From assembly GCA_030606215.1 (NCBI GenBank), contig JAUWGW010000005.1:1-64000 (forward strand): a DNA stretch of 64,000 nt, in the 5' to 3' direction. The notes beneath the pieces were generated by a model. That model searched no databases, was not told the origin of the DNA, and was given only the letters and a program-made list of their open reading frames with translations. Below are positions 17,595-27,251 of this stretch, piece by piece. Origin of the DNA: a bacterium. GTDB lineage: Bacteria > NPL-UPA2 > JAUVJM01. Positions within the stretch are counted from its first letter, which is position 1; the number at the start of each line of letters is the position of its first letter. The translations under genes were made by a program, and so were the position numbers.

Positions 17595-18575
17595 ATGTTT
17601 GTTGACAGAGCGAAAATCTGTGTAAAAGCTGGAGATGGCGGAGATGGTTGTGTAAGTTTCCGTCGTGAGAAGTTTGTCCCGAGAGGTGGACCGGATGGAG
17701 GGAACGGAGGCAGCGGTGGTGATGTGGTATTGGAAACGGATAGTAAGCTGCAGACCCTGGCTGATTTTCGCTATTTAACCCATTTCACATCTCAATCCGG
17801 CGCATATGGAAGTGGTAAGAGTAAGAAGGGTAAAGATGGGGAGACGCTGGTAATCAGGATTCCGCCTGGGACTGTGGTATCTGATGCGGCGACAGGAGAG
17901 GTTTTAGTTGACCTGGTTGAGGGTGGAAGTAGAGTAATAGTTGCAAAAGGTGGAGATGGAGGGCGCGGAAATGTTAGTATGAAGAGTTCCACCAATAGAG
18001 CTCCACGCATCCGGGAGAGAGGACATGCAGGCGGGGAAAGAAGTCTCAATCTGGAACTGAGAATAATTGCGGATGTTGGAGTAATTGGGTGTCCAAATGC
18101 AGGGAAGTCAACCTTAATAGCCTACCTTTCAAACGCGAGACCGAAAATTGCAGATTATCCTTTCACTACGCTCAAACCTACTCTCGGGATAGTTGAATAT
18201 GAACCTTTCAAGAGATTCATCATAGCTGAGATTCCAGGATTGGTGAAGGGCGCCCATCATGGGAAAGGGCTTGGTGATGAGTTCTTGCGTCATGTTAAAC
18301 GGACGAGACTGCTCATTCATCTGGTTGATTTGAGCAAAAACCCTTACGAAGATTATATGACGGTGAATGAGGAGTTAAAACTGTATGATTCTGAGTTGAT
18401 TAAAAAATCGCGGATTGTTGCGGCAAATAAGATAGATTTGCCAGAGGCTGAAGAAAATTTCAGGGAGTTAGTTCACAAGTTGGGAAGGGATTCAGTGCTT
18501 GCAGTTTCTGCCTTAAAGGGGACAGGGCTAAGTGAACTTGTGAACACTGTTGGAGATTTACTCACACAGGTGTAA
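17595..18575 (+). CDS. obg: Obg-family GTPase
   Basis: Obg (326 aa) is a ribosome-assembly and stress GTPase. ATG 17595 gives MFVDRAKICVKAGDGGDGCV, the usual start. The Gly-rich Obg fold spans about 1-158, then the G domain: GCPNAGKSTL (P-loop), DYPFTTLKPTLG (switch I), AEIPGLVKGAHHG (G3), NKID and SALKGTG. It ends after the G domain: the C-terminal OCT domain of many Obg proteins is absent. It overlaps proB by 1 nt. Confidence 0.97.
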   Translation: MFVDRAKICVKAGDGGDGCVSFRREKFVPRGGPDGGNGGSGGDVVLETDSKLQTLADFRYLTHFTSQSGAYGSGKSKKGKDGETLVIRIPPGTVVSDAATGEVLVDLVEGGSRVIVAKGGDGGRGNVSMKSSTNRAPRIRERGHAGGERSLNLELRIIADVGVIGCPNAGKSTLIAYLSNARPKIADYPFTTLKPTLGIVEYEPFKRFIIAEIPGLVKGAHHGKGLGDEFLRHVKRTRLLIHLVDLSKNPYEDYMTVNEELKLYDSELIKKSRIVAANKIDLPEAEENFRELVHKLGRDSVLAVSALKGTGLSELVNTVGDLLTQV

Positions 18576-19690
18576 TGGAACGGAAACAATTATTCTCTAA
18601 TGTCCGGCGTTTAGTCGTAAAAGTAGGGACAAATGTTCTTACCACGGAAGAAGGGAACCTTGATAGAAAGCAAATTGAGAATTTATCGGCTGATGTTTCA
18701 GAGTTTGTGAAGGCAAAGCTGGAAGTAGTGCTGGTCAGTTCAGGAGCAATTACAGCAGGAAAAGCAAGTCTTGGATTGAAAGCGAGACCTAAGACAATTC
18801 CGGAGGAACAGGCTGCGGCGGCTATCGGACAGACGAGACTCATGCATTTATACAGTGAGTGTTTCGGTAGAAATGGGCTCTGTGTAGGTCAGGTTTTGCT
18901 TACGCAGGCTGATTTGCGCGACAGAAGACGGTATCTCAATGCACGCAATACCATCCTCACTCTTTTGCGAGCCGGAGTAATTCCTATTGTGAATGAGAAC
19001 GATACAGTTGCTGTGGATGAACTCTACTTTGGAGAAAGATTCGGCGATAATGATACGCTGTCTGCCCTTGTGACAAATCTGATTGAGGCTGGATTACTGA
19101 TTATTCTTACGGATGTAGATGGGCTTCTTTCAGATGAAGGATTAATTGAGGAAGTTCGGAAGGTTTCCCCTGCAATTGAATCATACGCGAAGAAGACTAA
19201 AGGTGATTTTGGAAAGGGGGGTATGGCAAGCAAGATTAAAGCGGCAAAAATAGTAACTGAGTCGGGGGAGAAAGTTGTCATTGCAAATGGAGGAGCGCCT
19301 CAAGTGCTGCGCAGAGTTCTGGATGGTGATAATGTTGGGACTCTCTTTCTGCCGGGAAAAGAGAGAATAGGCGGGAAAAAACGCTGGATTGCTTTCACAC
19401 TGCAGACGCGTGGAAATCTAACAGTTGATGAAGGAGCAAAGGATGCTTTAAAGGTGGGAAAGAGTCTATTGCCGAGCGGGATAAAGGAGATAGATGGAAA
19501 ATTCCAGACAGGAGATGCAGTCAGTATAAGAGATGAAGCGGGAAGAGAGTTTGCGCGTGGGCTTATCAACTATTCATCTGAAGAAGCGGGAAAAATAATT
19601 GGGGTGAAATCAGGAGAAATTGAAGCCATTCTTGGGTATAAATCTTATGATGAAGTTATTCACAGAGATAATCTCGTTATCCTTTCTTAG
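18575..19690 (+). CDS. proB: Glutamate 5-kinase
   Basis: ProB (371 aa) phosphorylates glutamate, the first step of proline synthesis. The kinase domain has VVKVGTNVLTTEEGNLDR, VLVSSGAITAGKASLGL, NENDTVAVDELYFGERFGDN and LLIILTDVDGLLSDEG. A C-terminal PUA domain (about 275-360) is present. The ATG overlaps the obg stop by one base (TAATG). It precedes proA, so the first two steps are coupled. Confidence 0.97.
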   Translation: MERKQLFSNVRRLVVKVGTNVLTTEEGNLDRKQIENLSADVSEFVKAKLEVVLVSSGAITAGKASLGLKARPKTIPEEQAAAAIGQTRLMHLYSECFGRNGLCVGQVLLTQADLRDRRRYLNARNTILTLLRAGVIPIVNENDTVAVDELYFGERFGDNDTLSALVTNLIEAGLLIILTDVDGLLSDEGLIEEVRKVSPAIESYAKKTKGDFGKGGMASKIKAAKIVTESGEKVVIANGGAPQVLRRVLDGDNVGTLFLPGKERIGGKKRWIAFTLQTRGNLTVDEGAKDALKVGKSLLPSGIKEIDGKFQTGDAVSIRDEAGREFARGLINYSSEEAGKIIGVKSGEIEAILGYKSYDEVIHRDNLVILS

Positions 19691-19699
19691 AGGGGTTTT

Positions 19700-20947
19700 A
19701 TGAGAGAAGTGGAATTGATGGGGAAAAGGGCGAAGGCTGCGAGCAGGAAACTGGCTGCTCTTGGAACAAATGTGAAGAATTCTGCTCTTGAGGCAATGGC
19801 GTCTTCACTGAAAGATTCCCGCGATAGGATTATGGAAGCTAACAAGCGGGATATTGAGAAGTCAAAGAAAAAGGGGCTTTCCCGGGCTTTCATTGACAGA
19901 CTCACCATAACCCCTTCCCGTTTTGAGGATATGGTTGACTCTATTTTGCATATTGCTAAGTTGCCTGACCCTGTTGGAGGGGTTATCCGAATGTGGCGGA
20001 GACCAAACGGACTTGAGATTAGTAAGGTCAGAGTTCCAATAGGAGTAATTGGCATTATTTATGAAGCGCGTCCCAATGTAAGTGTTGATGCAAGTTGTCT
20101 CTGTCTTAAATCCGGCAATAGTGTCCTCCTGCGAGGGGGGACTGATGCAATAAACTCAAATCTGACAATTGTTGATGTGTTGAGTAAAGCCGCAATCTGT
20201 GCTGGAATCCCTGGCGGAAGTTTGCAATTGATTAAAGATACATCTCATAGAGCAGTTGAGGTGCTTCTTCGGCTGGATAAATATGTTGATTTGATTATTC
20301 CAAGAGGAGGAGAGAACCTGATACGGGTAGTGACAGAGAAATCTAAAATACCTGTGATAAAGCATTATAAGGGAGTCTGTCATGTTTATGTAGACAGCGA
20401 GGCGGATTTAAAGATTGCCCAGGAAGTGTGTTTCAATGCAAAGGTTCAACGCCCCGGTGTCTGTAATGCAATGGAGACAATGCTTGTCCATAAGAAATTG
20501 GTAAGGAAGTTTCTTAAACCAATGTTCGGAAGATTTAAGACTGCAGGAGTGGAAATCAGAGGATGTCCTGAGGTAAGGAGGATTGTGCCTGCGGTCAAAA
20601 GAGCCACTGAGAAAGATTGGAGCACCGAATATCTTGACCTCATTCTTTCAGTGAAAGTTGTATCAAGTCTTGAGGAGGCAATGAATCATATCAACACCTA
20701 TGGCTCAGGGCATTCTGATGCAATAATTACAACTAACTTAAACAGTGCGAGGAGATTTCTCGCAGAAGTTGATTCTGCCTGTGTTTATGTAAATGCTTCC
20801 ACTCGTTTTACGGATGGCGGCGAATTCGGGATGGGAGCTGAGATAGGAATCAGCACAGACAAGTTTCATGCACGGGGTCCGATGGGGCTTGAAGAGTTGA
20901 CCACATATAAATATATTGTTTATGGAGACGGGCAGATAAGAGAGTGA
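19700..20947 (+). CDS. proA: Gamma-glutamyl phosphate reductase
   Basis: ProA (415 aa) reduces glutamyl-5-phosphate to the semialdehyde with NADPH. Motifs: VPIGVIGIIYEARPNVSVDA, CLKSGNSVLLRGG, and the catalytic Cys in NAKVQRPGVCNAMETMLVHK. The C-terminal TDGGEFGMGAEIGISTDKFH and ARGPMGLEELTTYKY segments are conserved. It overlaps nadD by 4 nt (GTGA). Confidence 0.97.
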   Translation: MREVELMGKRAKAASRKLAALGTNVKNSALEAMASSLKDSRDRIMEANKRDIEKSKKKGLSRAFIDRLTITPSRFEDMVDSILHIAKLPDPVGGVIRMWRRPNGLEISKVRVPIGVIGIIYEARPNVSVDASCLCLKSGNSVLLRGGTDAINSNLTIVDVLSKAAICAGIPGGSLQLIKDTSHRAVEVLLRLDKYVDLIIPRGGENLIRVVTEKSKIPVIKHYKGVCHVYVDSEADLKIAQEVCFNAKVQRPGVCNAMETMLVHKKLVRKFLKPMFGRFKTAGVEIRGCPEVRRIVPAVKRATEKDWSTEYLDLILSVKVVSSLEEAMNHINTYGSGHSDAIITTNLNSARRFLAEVDSACVYVNASTRFTDGGEFGMGAEIGISTDKFHARGPMGLEELTTYKYIVYGDGQIRE

Positions 20948-21516
20948 AAATAGGTATAATTGGCGGGACGTTTAATCCCATTCACTATGGGCATCTTTTT
21001 ATTGCATCTCAGGCGAGGGAGTCTTTCAACCTTGATAAAGTAATTTTCGTTCCGTGCAGCCAGCCTCCGCACAAAGGTGAAATGAATCTTGCAGATGCAG
21101 AGCGGCGTTTGCGAATGACCGAACTTGCAATTGAATCCAATCCAGATTTTGTTGTATCTTCAATAGAACTTAAGAGAGGTGGAAAATCATATTCAGTAGA
21201 AACAGTGGCAGAATTTCAGAAAAAATATGGTGAGGAAACCGAGATATATTTTATTATTGGTATGGATAGTTTCAGGGAACTTTCCACGTGGAAGGATATT
21301 GATGAGCTTCTGAAGAAGTGTCAGTTCATTGTAGCACCAAGACCCGGGTGGGATGGAGAGGAAGGGACGGAGAGCGGCTTTCATTTTATGGAAATTCCCG
21401 GATTTGAAATCTCATCAGCAGACATCAGGGATAGAGTCAGAGGCGGATGCTCTATAAAGTATTTACTGCCGGAGGTGGTGGAAAATTATATCATTGAGCA
21501 CGGATTGTATAAGTAA
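20944..21516 (+). CDS. nadD: Nicotinate-nucleotide adenylyltransferase
   Basis: NadD (190 aa) forms deamido-NAD from nicotinate mononucleotide and ATP. N-terminal GGTFNPIHYGHLFIASQARE holds the HxGH nucleotidyltransferase motif; VIFVPCSQPPHKGE and the C-terminal ISSADIRDRVRGGCSIKYLL (SSTxIR-like) are characteristic. The start is GTG 20944 overlapping proA. It is followed by rsfS, a very common pair. Confidence 0.96.
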   Translation: MKIGIIGGTFNPIHYGHLFIASQARESFNLDKVIFVPCSQPPHKGEMNLADAERRLRMTELAIESNPDFVVSSIELKRGGKSYSVETVAEFQKKYGEETEIYFIIGMDSFRELSTWKDIDELLKKCQFIVAPRPGWDGEEGTESGFHFMEIPGFEISSADIRDRVRGGCSIKYLLPEVVENYIIEHGLYK

Positions 21517-21546
21517 ATTGCAAGAGTTTAAATATAAGAGTGACTA

Positions 21547-21897
21547 ATGATTGATGCTAAGGAAAAAGCTCTTCTTGGAACATCGATAGCTTCTCAGAAG
21601 AAAGCCAGCGACATAATTTTACTGGATATGAGGAGAGTGGTTAGTTTTACAGATTATTTTTTGATATGCAGCGGTGAGACTGACATTCAGATTCGCGCAA
21701 TTGCCGACGCTATTGTAGGGGAGATGAAAAAAAAGAAGATAAAGGTCTGGCATGTTGAGGGTTATGAAGAAGCAAAGTGGGTGTTACTGGACTATTGGGA
21801 TGTAGTTATCCATATTTTTCATCCGGAGATTCGCAAGTTCTATCAGCTTGAGAAATTATGGGCTGATGCAGAGGTTCTGGAAGGGGAGAAAGAGTGA
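21547..21897 (+). CDS. rsfS: Ribosomal silencing factor RsfS
   Basis: RsfS (116 aa) binds L14 and blocks subunit joining in starvation. It contains KKASDIILLDMRRVVSFTDY, FLICSGETDIQIRAIAD, and VLLDYWDVVIHIFHPEIRKF with YQLEKLWADAE, the family signature. It overlaps argS by 4 nt (GTGA). Confidence 0.97.
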   Translation: MIDAKEKALLGTSIASQKKASDIILLDMRRVVSFTDYFLICSGETDIQIRAIADAIVGEMKKKKIKVWHVEGYEEAKWVLLDYWDVVIHIFHPEIRKFYQLEKLWADAEVLEGEKE

Positions 21898-23555
21898 CAA
21901 GAAGTACAAAGCAAGTTATCGGGCAGTTCCTGACAGAAGCTGTTGAAGAAGCAAGAAAAAAACTGGATATGGATGTAATTCCTCCGATATATTTTGAGCT
22001 CCCGAAGGAGAAAAGTCACGGGGATATCTCCTCAAATATTTCTTTCCTGATTGCAAGCAAGTTGGGAATTCCTTCCACAAAGGTGGCTGATACAATCCTT
22101 GAGAATCTCGTCTCAAAGATTCAACAGAGCCCATTATTTAACAAGGTTGAGGCTGCCGGGGGCGGCTTTATCAATTTTTTTCTGAATCCCGGGGCTTTCT
22201 ATCCGGTTCTTTTACAGATTGATGAAGAAGGGGAGAAATATGGTTGTTCAGATGTTGGCGGCGGTAGAAAAGTCCTTGTAGAATTTGTCAGTGCCAATCC
22301 TACAGGACCGCTTCACATAGGGCATGCGCGAAATGCAGCGGTAGGGGATGTGCTCGCTAACATACTGAGAGCTTGTGGATTTGATGTAAATAGGGAATAC
22401 TATCTGAATGATGTTGGAAGTCAGGTTGAGGCTCTGGGTAAATCCCTCAAGTCTCGTTACATGCAGTTATTGGGAGAGCGAGAAGTAGATGTTGAATATA
22501 AAGGGGAATATCTGGTTGAACTCTCAAGGGAATTGTTTGAGAAAGGCGAGAGGCAATATAAAGATCGTGGTGTAGAATTTTTCGCAAATTATGCTGTGAA
22601 GAGAATCCGGGAAGGGATAGAAAAAGACCTTGAAGATTTTGGAGTTTTTTTTGACTGCTGGTTCAGTGAAGAGAATCTGCACAGCTCAGGCAGCATAAGG
22701 AAAGCGGTAAGTCTGCTTGAGGAGAAAGGGCTTGTGGAGTTTAGGGAAGGAGCTAAGTGGCTCAAATCAACTGAGTTTGCAGATGAGAAAGATAGAGTCG
22801 TCATCAGAAGTGATGGTTCCCCTACATATCTTGCGGCAGATATTGCTTATCACTACCGCAAATTCAATGACGGGTCTGATAGACTCATAAATGTATGGGG
22901 TGCTGACCACCACGGGTACATCCCGCGTCTCAAAGCAGTTATTGAGGGGCTGGGGTTCTCTCCTGACGCACTTGATATAGTTCTTATACAACTTGTTAAA
23001 CTCCGTCGTAGCGGGAAGCCTGTGTCAATGTCTACAAGGGCGGGGGAGTTTGTAACTCTTCGGGAGGTAATTGATGAAGTTGGTAAGGATAGTATGCGGT
23101 TTTTTATGCTGATGCGGAGGAGTAACGCTCAGCTTGATTTTGACCTTGAATTGGCAAAAAGGCAGTCAATGGAAAACCCGGTATACTATGTTCAGTATGC
23201 TCATGCGAGGATATGCAGTCTCCTTTCATTTGCGGATGAAAATGGTCTAAGGTTGAGGAAAGCTAAGGATGTTCAATGTGAGTTATTGAGAGAAAAAGAG
23301 GAGCTTGATTTGATTAAGGTTTTAAGTTTTTTCCCTGAAGTAGTTGAGGGAAGCGCAAGAAGTCTTGAACCACACAGGTTGACCGGATACTTACAGCGTC
23401 TTGCCTCAAGTTTCCATAACTTTTATGACAGGTTGAGAGTTGTGGGTGAGGAAGAAGAAAAGGCACTTGCACGGTTGGCTCTTGTTAAGGCGGCGCAGAT
23501 AACTTTACAGAATGGTTTGCGCCTCCTGGGGATTTCCGCCCCGGAAAAAATGTAG
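21894..23555 (+). CDS. argS: Arginyl-tRNA synthetase
   Basis: ArgRS (553 aa), class Ia, charges tRNA-Arg. HIGH motif in VEFVSANPTGPLHIGHARNA. The KMSKS position reads GKPVSMSTRAGEFVTLREV, a diverged form normal for ArgRS. An N-terminal additional domain (1-110) and a C-terminal DALR anticodon-binding domain (about 440-553) are present. GTG start overlapping rsfS. Confidence 0.97.
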   Translation: MTRSTKQVIGQFLTEAVEEARKKLDMDVIPPIYFELPKEKSHGDISSNISFLIASKLGIPSTKVADTILENLVSKIQQSPLFNKVEAAGGGFINFFLNPGAFYPVLLQIDEEGEKYGCSDVGGGRKVLVEFVSANPTGPLHIGHARNAAVGDVLANILRACGFDVNREYYLNDVGSQVEALGKSLKSRYMQLLGEREVDVEYKGEYLVELSRELFEKGERQYKDRGVEFFANYAVKRIREGIEKDLEDFGVFFDCWFSEENLHSSGSIRKAVSLLEEKGLVEFREGAKWLKSTEFADEKDRVVIRSDGSPTYLAADIAYHYRKFNDGSDRLINVWGADHHGYIPRLKAVIEGLGFSPDALDIVLIQLVKLRRSGKPVSMSTRAGEFVTLREVIDEVGKDSMRFFMLMRRSNAQLDFDLELAKRQSMENPVYYVQYAHARICSLLSFADENGLRLRKAKDVQCELLREKEELDLIKVLSFFPEVVEGSARSLEPHRLTGYLQRLASSFHNFYDRLRVVGEEEEKALARLALVKAAQITLQNGLRLLGISAPEKM

Positions 23556-23572
23556 AGAAAGAGAGAGGTATC

Positions 23573-24208
23573 TTGCAGGTAATACGACTTGGTCTTGTTG
23601 ATTATAATACTGCCTATTCCATGCAGAAGGAACTCGTGGCTAAAAGAATACGAGGGGAGGTTCCTGATACTTTAATTCTTTTGGAGCATGGGCCTGTTTT
23701 CACTGTGGGGCGCAGTGGTAGTTCAGGCAGTATCCTTATCACGGAAGAGAAGTGTTTGAAAGAGAAAATTGCTGTTTTCAAGGTAGACCGCGGAGGTGAT
23801 GTTACCTACCATGGGCCGGGACAGCTTGTAGGTTATCCCATTCTTGATTTGAGTGGATATGGTAAGGATATTCACAAATTTTTGCGCTTGCTTGAAGAGG
23901 TCATAATAAGAGTGCTGGCTGAGTATGGGTTGAAAGCTTTGAGACTCTCAGGACTTACTGGAGTCTGGGTTGGGCAGAAGAAGATAGCCTCTATTGGCGT
24001 TGGTGTCAGAAAATGGGTGAGTTTTCACGGTTTCAGTTTGAACGTAGCACCTTTTATGAGGCATTTTTCATTTATCAATCCCTGTGGATTGGGTGATGGC
24101 AGGATGACTTCAATGAAGGAACTTTTAGGGTATAATTTGCCTGTTGAAGATGTGCGGGAAAAAGTAGTCAAAAGTTTCAGTGAGGTTTTTGAGGCAGCTG
24201 AAGGCTGA
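23573..24208 (+). CDS. lipB: Octanoyl-[acyl carrier protein] transferase LipB
   Basis: LipB (211 aa) moves octanoate from ACP to lipoyl domains such as GcvH, the first step of de novo lipoylation. LLEHGPVFTVGRSGSSGSI, RGGDVTYHGPGQLVGYPILD and the catalytic Cys in HFSFINPCGLGDGRMTSM are visible, with K in GQKKIASIGVGVRKWVSFHG. The start is TTG 23573 after GAGAGAGG. Complements the separate ligase at 52823. No lipA in the window. Confidence 0.96.
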   Translation: MQVIRLGLVDYNTAYSMQKELVAKRIRGEVPDTLILLEHGPVFTVGRSGSSGSILITEEKCLKEKIAVFKVDRGGDVTYHGPGQLVGYPILDLSGYGKDIHKFLRLLEEVIIRVLAEYGLKALRLSGLTGVWVGQKKIASIGVGVRKWVSFHGFSLNVAPFMRHFSFINPCGLGDGRMTSMKELLGYNLPVEDVREKVVKSFSEVFEAAEG

Positions 24209-24231
24209 AAGCATGCAGTAGGGGGTATAGT

Positions 24232-25410
24232 ATGCGCAAGAAAATTGAATCTGAGAGGATATTGCGTCTTCCACCGTATATGTTTGCAAAGATAAATGAT
24301 GCAAGACTTAAAGCAAGGCGAAAAGGGGTGGATGTGATTGACCTCGGGATGGGAAATCCGGACCGCCCTCCTTCACCACACATAATTGAAAAACTCTGTC
24401 AGGTAGCGCATGACCCAAAAGCGCATAGATACTCTGCTTCCAGGGGGATTCCTCATCTGCGTAAGGCTATTTGCAGATGGTATCAGAAACGATTTGATGT
24501 GAAGCTTGACCCTGAGAAGGAAGCTATAGTTACAATTGGGTCAAAAGAGGGGATATCGCATCTCGCACTCGCCGTTCTTAATAGAGGGGATATAGTTCTT
24601 GTTCAGGACCCAACATATCCGGCTTATCTTTACAGTGTTGCAATTGCGGGGGGTGATGTTGCAAGTCTTCCCGTAACTGAAGAGAATAATTATATTCCGG
24701 ATCTGGAAGGAGTCATTGGAAAGATATATCCAAAACCAAAGATACTAATTCTGAGTTATCCTCATAATCCTACGGCTCAGGTTGTAGATTTAGAATTTTT
24801 TGAAAGGGTGGTTCATTTTGCTAAGAAGGAAGATATTTTAATTGTCCATGACCTTGCCTATTCGGAGATATGTTTTGACGGCTACACCGCTCCAAGTTTT
24901 CTTCAGGTGAAAGGAGCTAAAAGTGTCGGGATTGAATTTTACAGCATGTCAAAAACTTACTCGATGGCTGGATGGAGAGTAGGGTTTGCTGTCGGAAATC
25001 GCAATATTATACGGGCTCTTGAAAAAATAAAGGGGTATTATGACTACGGGATATTTACACCTATACAGGTAGCTTCAATCATTGCGCTTGACTCATCCCA
25101 GGATTGTGTTCGCGAGACCTGTGATATTTACAGGCGAAGAAGAGATGTTCTTGTAAGAGGGCTGAATAGAATCGGGTGGAAAGTTTCTTCTCCAAGGGCT
25201 ACAATGTATCTCTGGGTTCCTATACCGGAGAAGTTTAAGAAAATGAAATCACTGAAGTTTGCATCGTTCCTTCTTGAGAAGGCAGAGGTAGCGGTTGCTC
25301 CGGGTATAGGTTTTGGAGCATATGGGGAAGGTTACCTCAGGTTTGCTCTTGTTGAAAATGAACACAGGCTCAGACAGGCAGTAAGGGGGATAAAGAAAGC
25401 GCTGCAATAA
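24232..25410 (+). CDS. Class I/II aminotransferase (AlaC-like)
   Basis: A 392-aa PLP fold type I aminotransferase. VIDLGMGNPDRPPSPHIIEK is the usual start of AlaC/LL-DAP-aminotransferase-like enzymes; the PLP Lys is in YSMSKTYSMAGWRVGFAVGN; the substrate Arg is near YLRFALVENEHRLRQA. Glutamate-pyruvate (alanine) transamination is most likely. Position directly before thrC suggests an aspartate/threonine-family context. Specificity unproven. Confidence 0.9.
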   Translation: MRKKIESERILRLPPYMFAKINDARLKARRKGVDVIDLGMGNPDRPPSPHIIEKLCQVAHDPKAHRYSASRGIPHLRKAICRWYQKRFDVKLDPEKEAIVTIGSKEGISHLALAVLNRGDIVLVQDPTYPAYLYSVAIAGGDVASLPVTEENNYIPDLEGVIGKIYPKPKILILSYPHNPTAQVVDLEFFERVVHFAKKEDILIVHDLAYSEICFDGYTAPSFLQVKGAKSVGIEFYSMSKTYSMAGWRVGFAVGNRNIIRALEKIKGYYDYGIFTPIQVASIIALDSSQDCVRETCDIYRRRRDVLVRGLNRIGWKVSSPRATMYLWVPIPEKFKKMKSLKFASFLLEKAEVAVAPGIGFGAYGEGYLRFALVENEHRLRQAVRGIKKALQ

Positions 25411-26478
25411 GTGTTTGTTACTACTATGGGTGTAATTGATAAATACAGGGAATATTTACCGGTAAGCGATAAGACTCCTGTTATCACTCTTCAGGAAGGT
25501 AACACTCCTCTTATAAAGGCGGAGAATTTAGCAGGTGAAATCGGGATAGATTCAGAAATTTTCCTCAAATTTGAGGGGACGAATCCCACGGGTTCATTCA
25601 AGGATAGAGGTATGACCGTAGCTGTTTCAAAGGCAAAGGAAAAGGGCGCAAAAGCGATAATGTGCGCTTCCACCGGTAATACTTCTGCTTCAGCGGCTGC
25701 CTATGCCGCTCGCGGCGGGCTTGATTGTTTTGTTCTGGTCCCTTCGGGTAATATTGCACTCGGCAAACTGTCTCAGGCTCTTATCTATGGTGCGAAAGTT
25801 ATTGCAATTGAGGGAAACTTTGATGATGCTCTTACGCTTGTCAGAGAAATCACTTCTCGCTTCCCGATAGTTCTTGTTAATTCTCTTAATCCGGATAGGA
25901 TAGAAGGTCAGAAAACTGGTGCATTTGAGATATGCGACGAGCTCGGTGATGTTCCCGAATACCATTTCATACCTGTGGGTAATGCGGGGAATATAACCGC
26001 TTACTGGAAAGGATACACGGAATATAAAGCAGCCGGCAAAATAACCAGTCTGCCAAAGATGCTTGGTTTCCAGGCTGAGGGAGCCGCTCCAATTGTGCGC
26101 GGCTTTCCGATAAAAAATCCGGAGACTATTGCTACTGCTATAAGAATTGGGAATCCCGCAAGCTGGAAGAAAGCTGAAGCAGCGGCTCAGGAGTCAGGCG
26201 GGTTGATTGATTATGTAAGCGATGAGGAGATACTGTCCGCTTACAGGAGCTTAGCTCATTTTGAAGGGATATTTGTAGAACCTGCTTCTGCGGCATCAGT
26301 TGCTGGAGTTGTTAAGTTGAATAAAAAAGGTTACTTTGGAAATGGCAAAAAGCGTATTGTATGCGTCCTCACGGGGCATGGACTAAAAGACCCTGACAGG
26401 GCTGTGAAGATAGTTGGTGAACCTGCTGCAATCCCTGCAACAATGGAAGCAGTCCTTGAAGCAATGGGCATGTCATAA
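25411..26478 (+). CDS. thrC: Threonine synthase
   Basis: ThrC (355 aa) turns O-phosphohomoserine into threonine with [43 protein letters not shown] (PLP Lys in SFKDRG) and [15 protein letters not shown] are diagnostic. It may start at GTG 25411 or ATG 25426; neither has a strong ribosome site. The partners apgM and lysC are 3.3 kb downstream, beyond an inserted island. Confidence 0.96.
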   Translation: MFVTTMGVIDKYREYLPVSDKTPVITLQEGNTPLIKAENLAGEIGIDSEIFLKFEGTNPTGSFKDRGMTVAVSKAKEKGAKAIMCASTGNTSASAAAYAARGGLDCFVLVPSGNIALGKLSQALIYGAKVIAIEGNFDDALTLVREITSRFPIVLVNSLNPDRIEGQKTGAFEICDELGDVPEYHFIPVGNAGNITAYWKGYTEYKAAGKITSLPKMLGFQAEGAAPIVRGFPIKNPETIATAIRIGNPASWKKAEAAAQESGGLIDYVSDEEILSAYRSLAHFEGIFVEPASAASVAGVVKLNKKGYFGNGKKRIVCVLTGHGLKDPDRAVKIVGEPAAIPATMEAVLEAMGMS

Positions 26479-26540
26479 AAACAACGGATTTATATTGATA
26501 TCTCTTCTTATTAAGACATTTTCAAATTTGTAATAAAGAC

Positions 26541-26576
26541 TTGACATATATATGCTGTTATGTTAGTATTACTAAC
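26541..26576 (+). promoter_or_regulatory. vapBC promoter and operator palindrome
   Basis: TTGACA (26541-26546), 17-nt spacer, TAGTAT (26564-26569). The palindrome GTTAGTATTACTAAC (26562-26576, 7-bp arms, one central base) covers the -10 box and presumed start site, a natural autorepression site for the RHH antitoxin encoded next. Confidence 0.8.
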
Positions 26577-26581
26577 GGTGG

Positions 26582-26818
26582 ATGAAAATGAACGTTAAAA
26601 CCCAGAATAAAAGAACGACACTGTACTTAAAAAATATGGAAGTTGGGTACTTAAAGAAGGTGAGCTCAACTGAGGGCAAGTCAATGTCAGAATATATCCG
26701 GGAGCTGATAAAGAAAGATATGGGAAGAAGAGATAAATATACTTTGGGGGATTTAAAGAACCTGGTTTTTGCAAAAGATAAACATCCCGGGAAAGTAGAC
26801 GAAATAATCTATGAGTGA
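26582..26818 (+). CDS. vapB: Ribbon-helix-helix antitoxin (VapB/CopG-like)
   Basis: A 78-aa small protein with an RHH N-terminus: KRTTLYLKNMEVGYLKKVSS and EGKSMSEYIRELIKKDM. The charged C-terminal half should bind the toxin. Starts at 26582 or 26588 are both in frame; GGTGG lies immediately before the first and 6 nt before the second. It overlaps the PIN gene by 8 nt. Confidence 0.82.
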   Translation: MKMNVKTQNKRTTLYLKNMEVGYLKKVSSTEGKSMSEYIRELIKKDMGRRDKYTLGDLKNLVFAKDKHPGKVDEIIYE

Positions 26819-27206
26819 TGCTTTATTTGTAGATACTGATGCTTTTTTAGCATATTTCTCTTCAAAAGATCCTCACCACGAGAAAGCACGAAGTATAATA
26901 GACCAGGCAAAGGGGATCATAATTACCGATTACATTTATGACGAGATATTAACACTTGCCAGGAAAAGGTTAGGGATAAACCCTTCAATAGCAATCATGC
27001 GTCATATAAAACACAACAAGGACATTGAGATGATAGTAGTTACAGAAAAAGACAAAACCACGGCAGAGAAGGTCTTTGAAAAGTACGCAGACAAAGATTT
27101 CAGTTTTACCGATTGCACTACTTTTGCGGTAATACAACGCCTTGGGATTAAAAATATACTCAGTTTTGATAAACATTTTCAGCAATATGGCATAGCTGTT
27201 TTATGA
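26811..27206 (+). CDS. vapC: PIN-domain ribonuclease toxin (VapC-like)
   Basis: A 131-aa PIN domain. Acidic active-site residues appear in ALFVDTDAFLAYF (D8/D10), TDYIYDEILTLARKR (E44), FSFTDCTTFAVIQRLG (D near 103) and ILSFDKHFQQYG. Such toxins cleave tRNA or rRNA in a Mg-dependent way. Paired and overlapping with the RHH antitoxin; expression is probably controlled by the palindrome at 26562. Confidence 0.87.
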   Translation: MSDALFVDTDAFLAYFSSKDPHHEKARSIIDQAKGIIITDYIYDEILTLARKRLGINPSIAIMRHIKHNKDIEMIVVTEKDKTTAEKVFEKYADKDFSFTDCTTFAVIQRLGIKNILSFDKHFQQYGIAVL

Positions 27207-27251
27207 AAACACAAAAACAGTCTTGAACAATAGATAAATGGAGGTTTTAAT

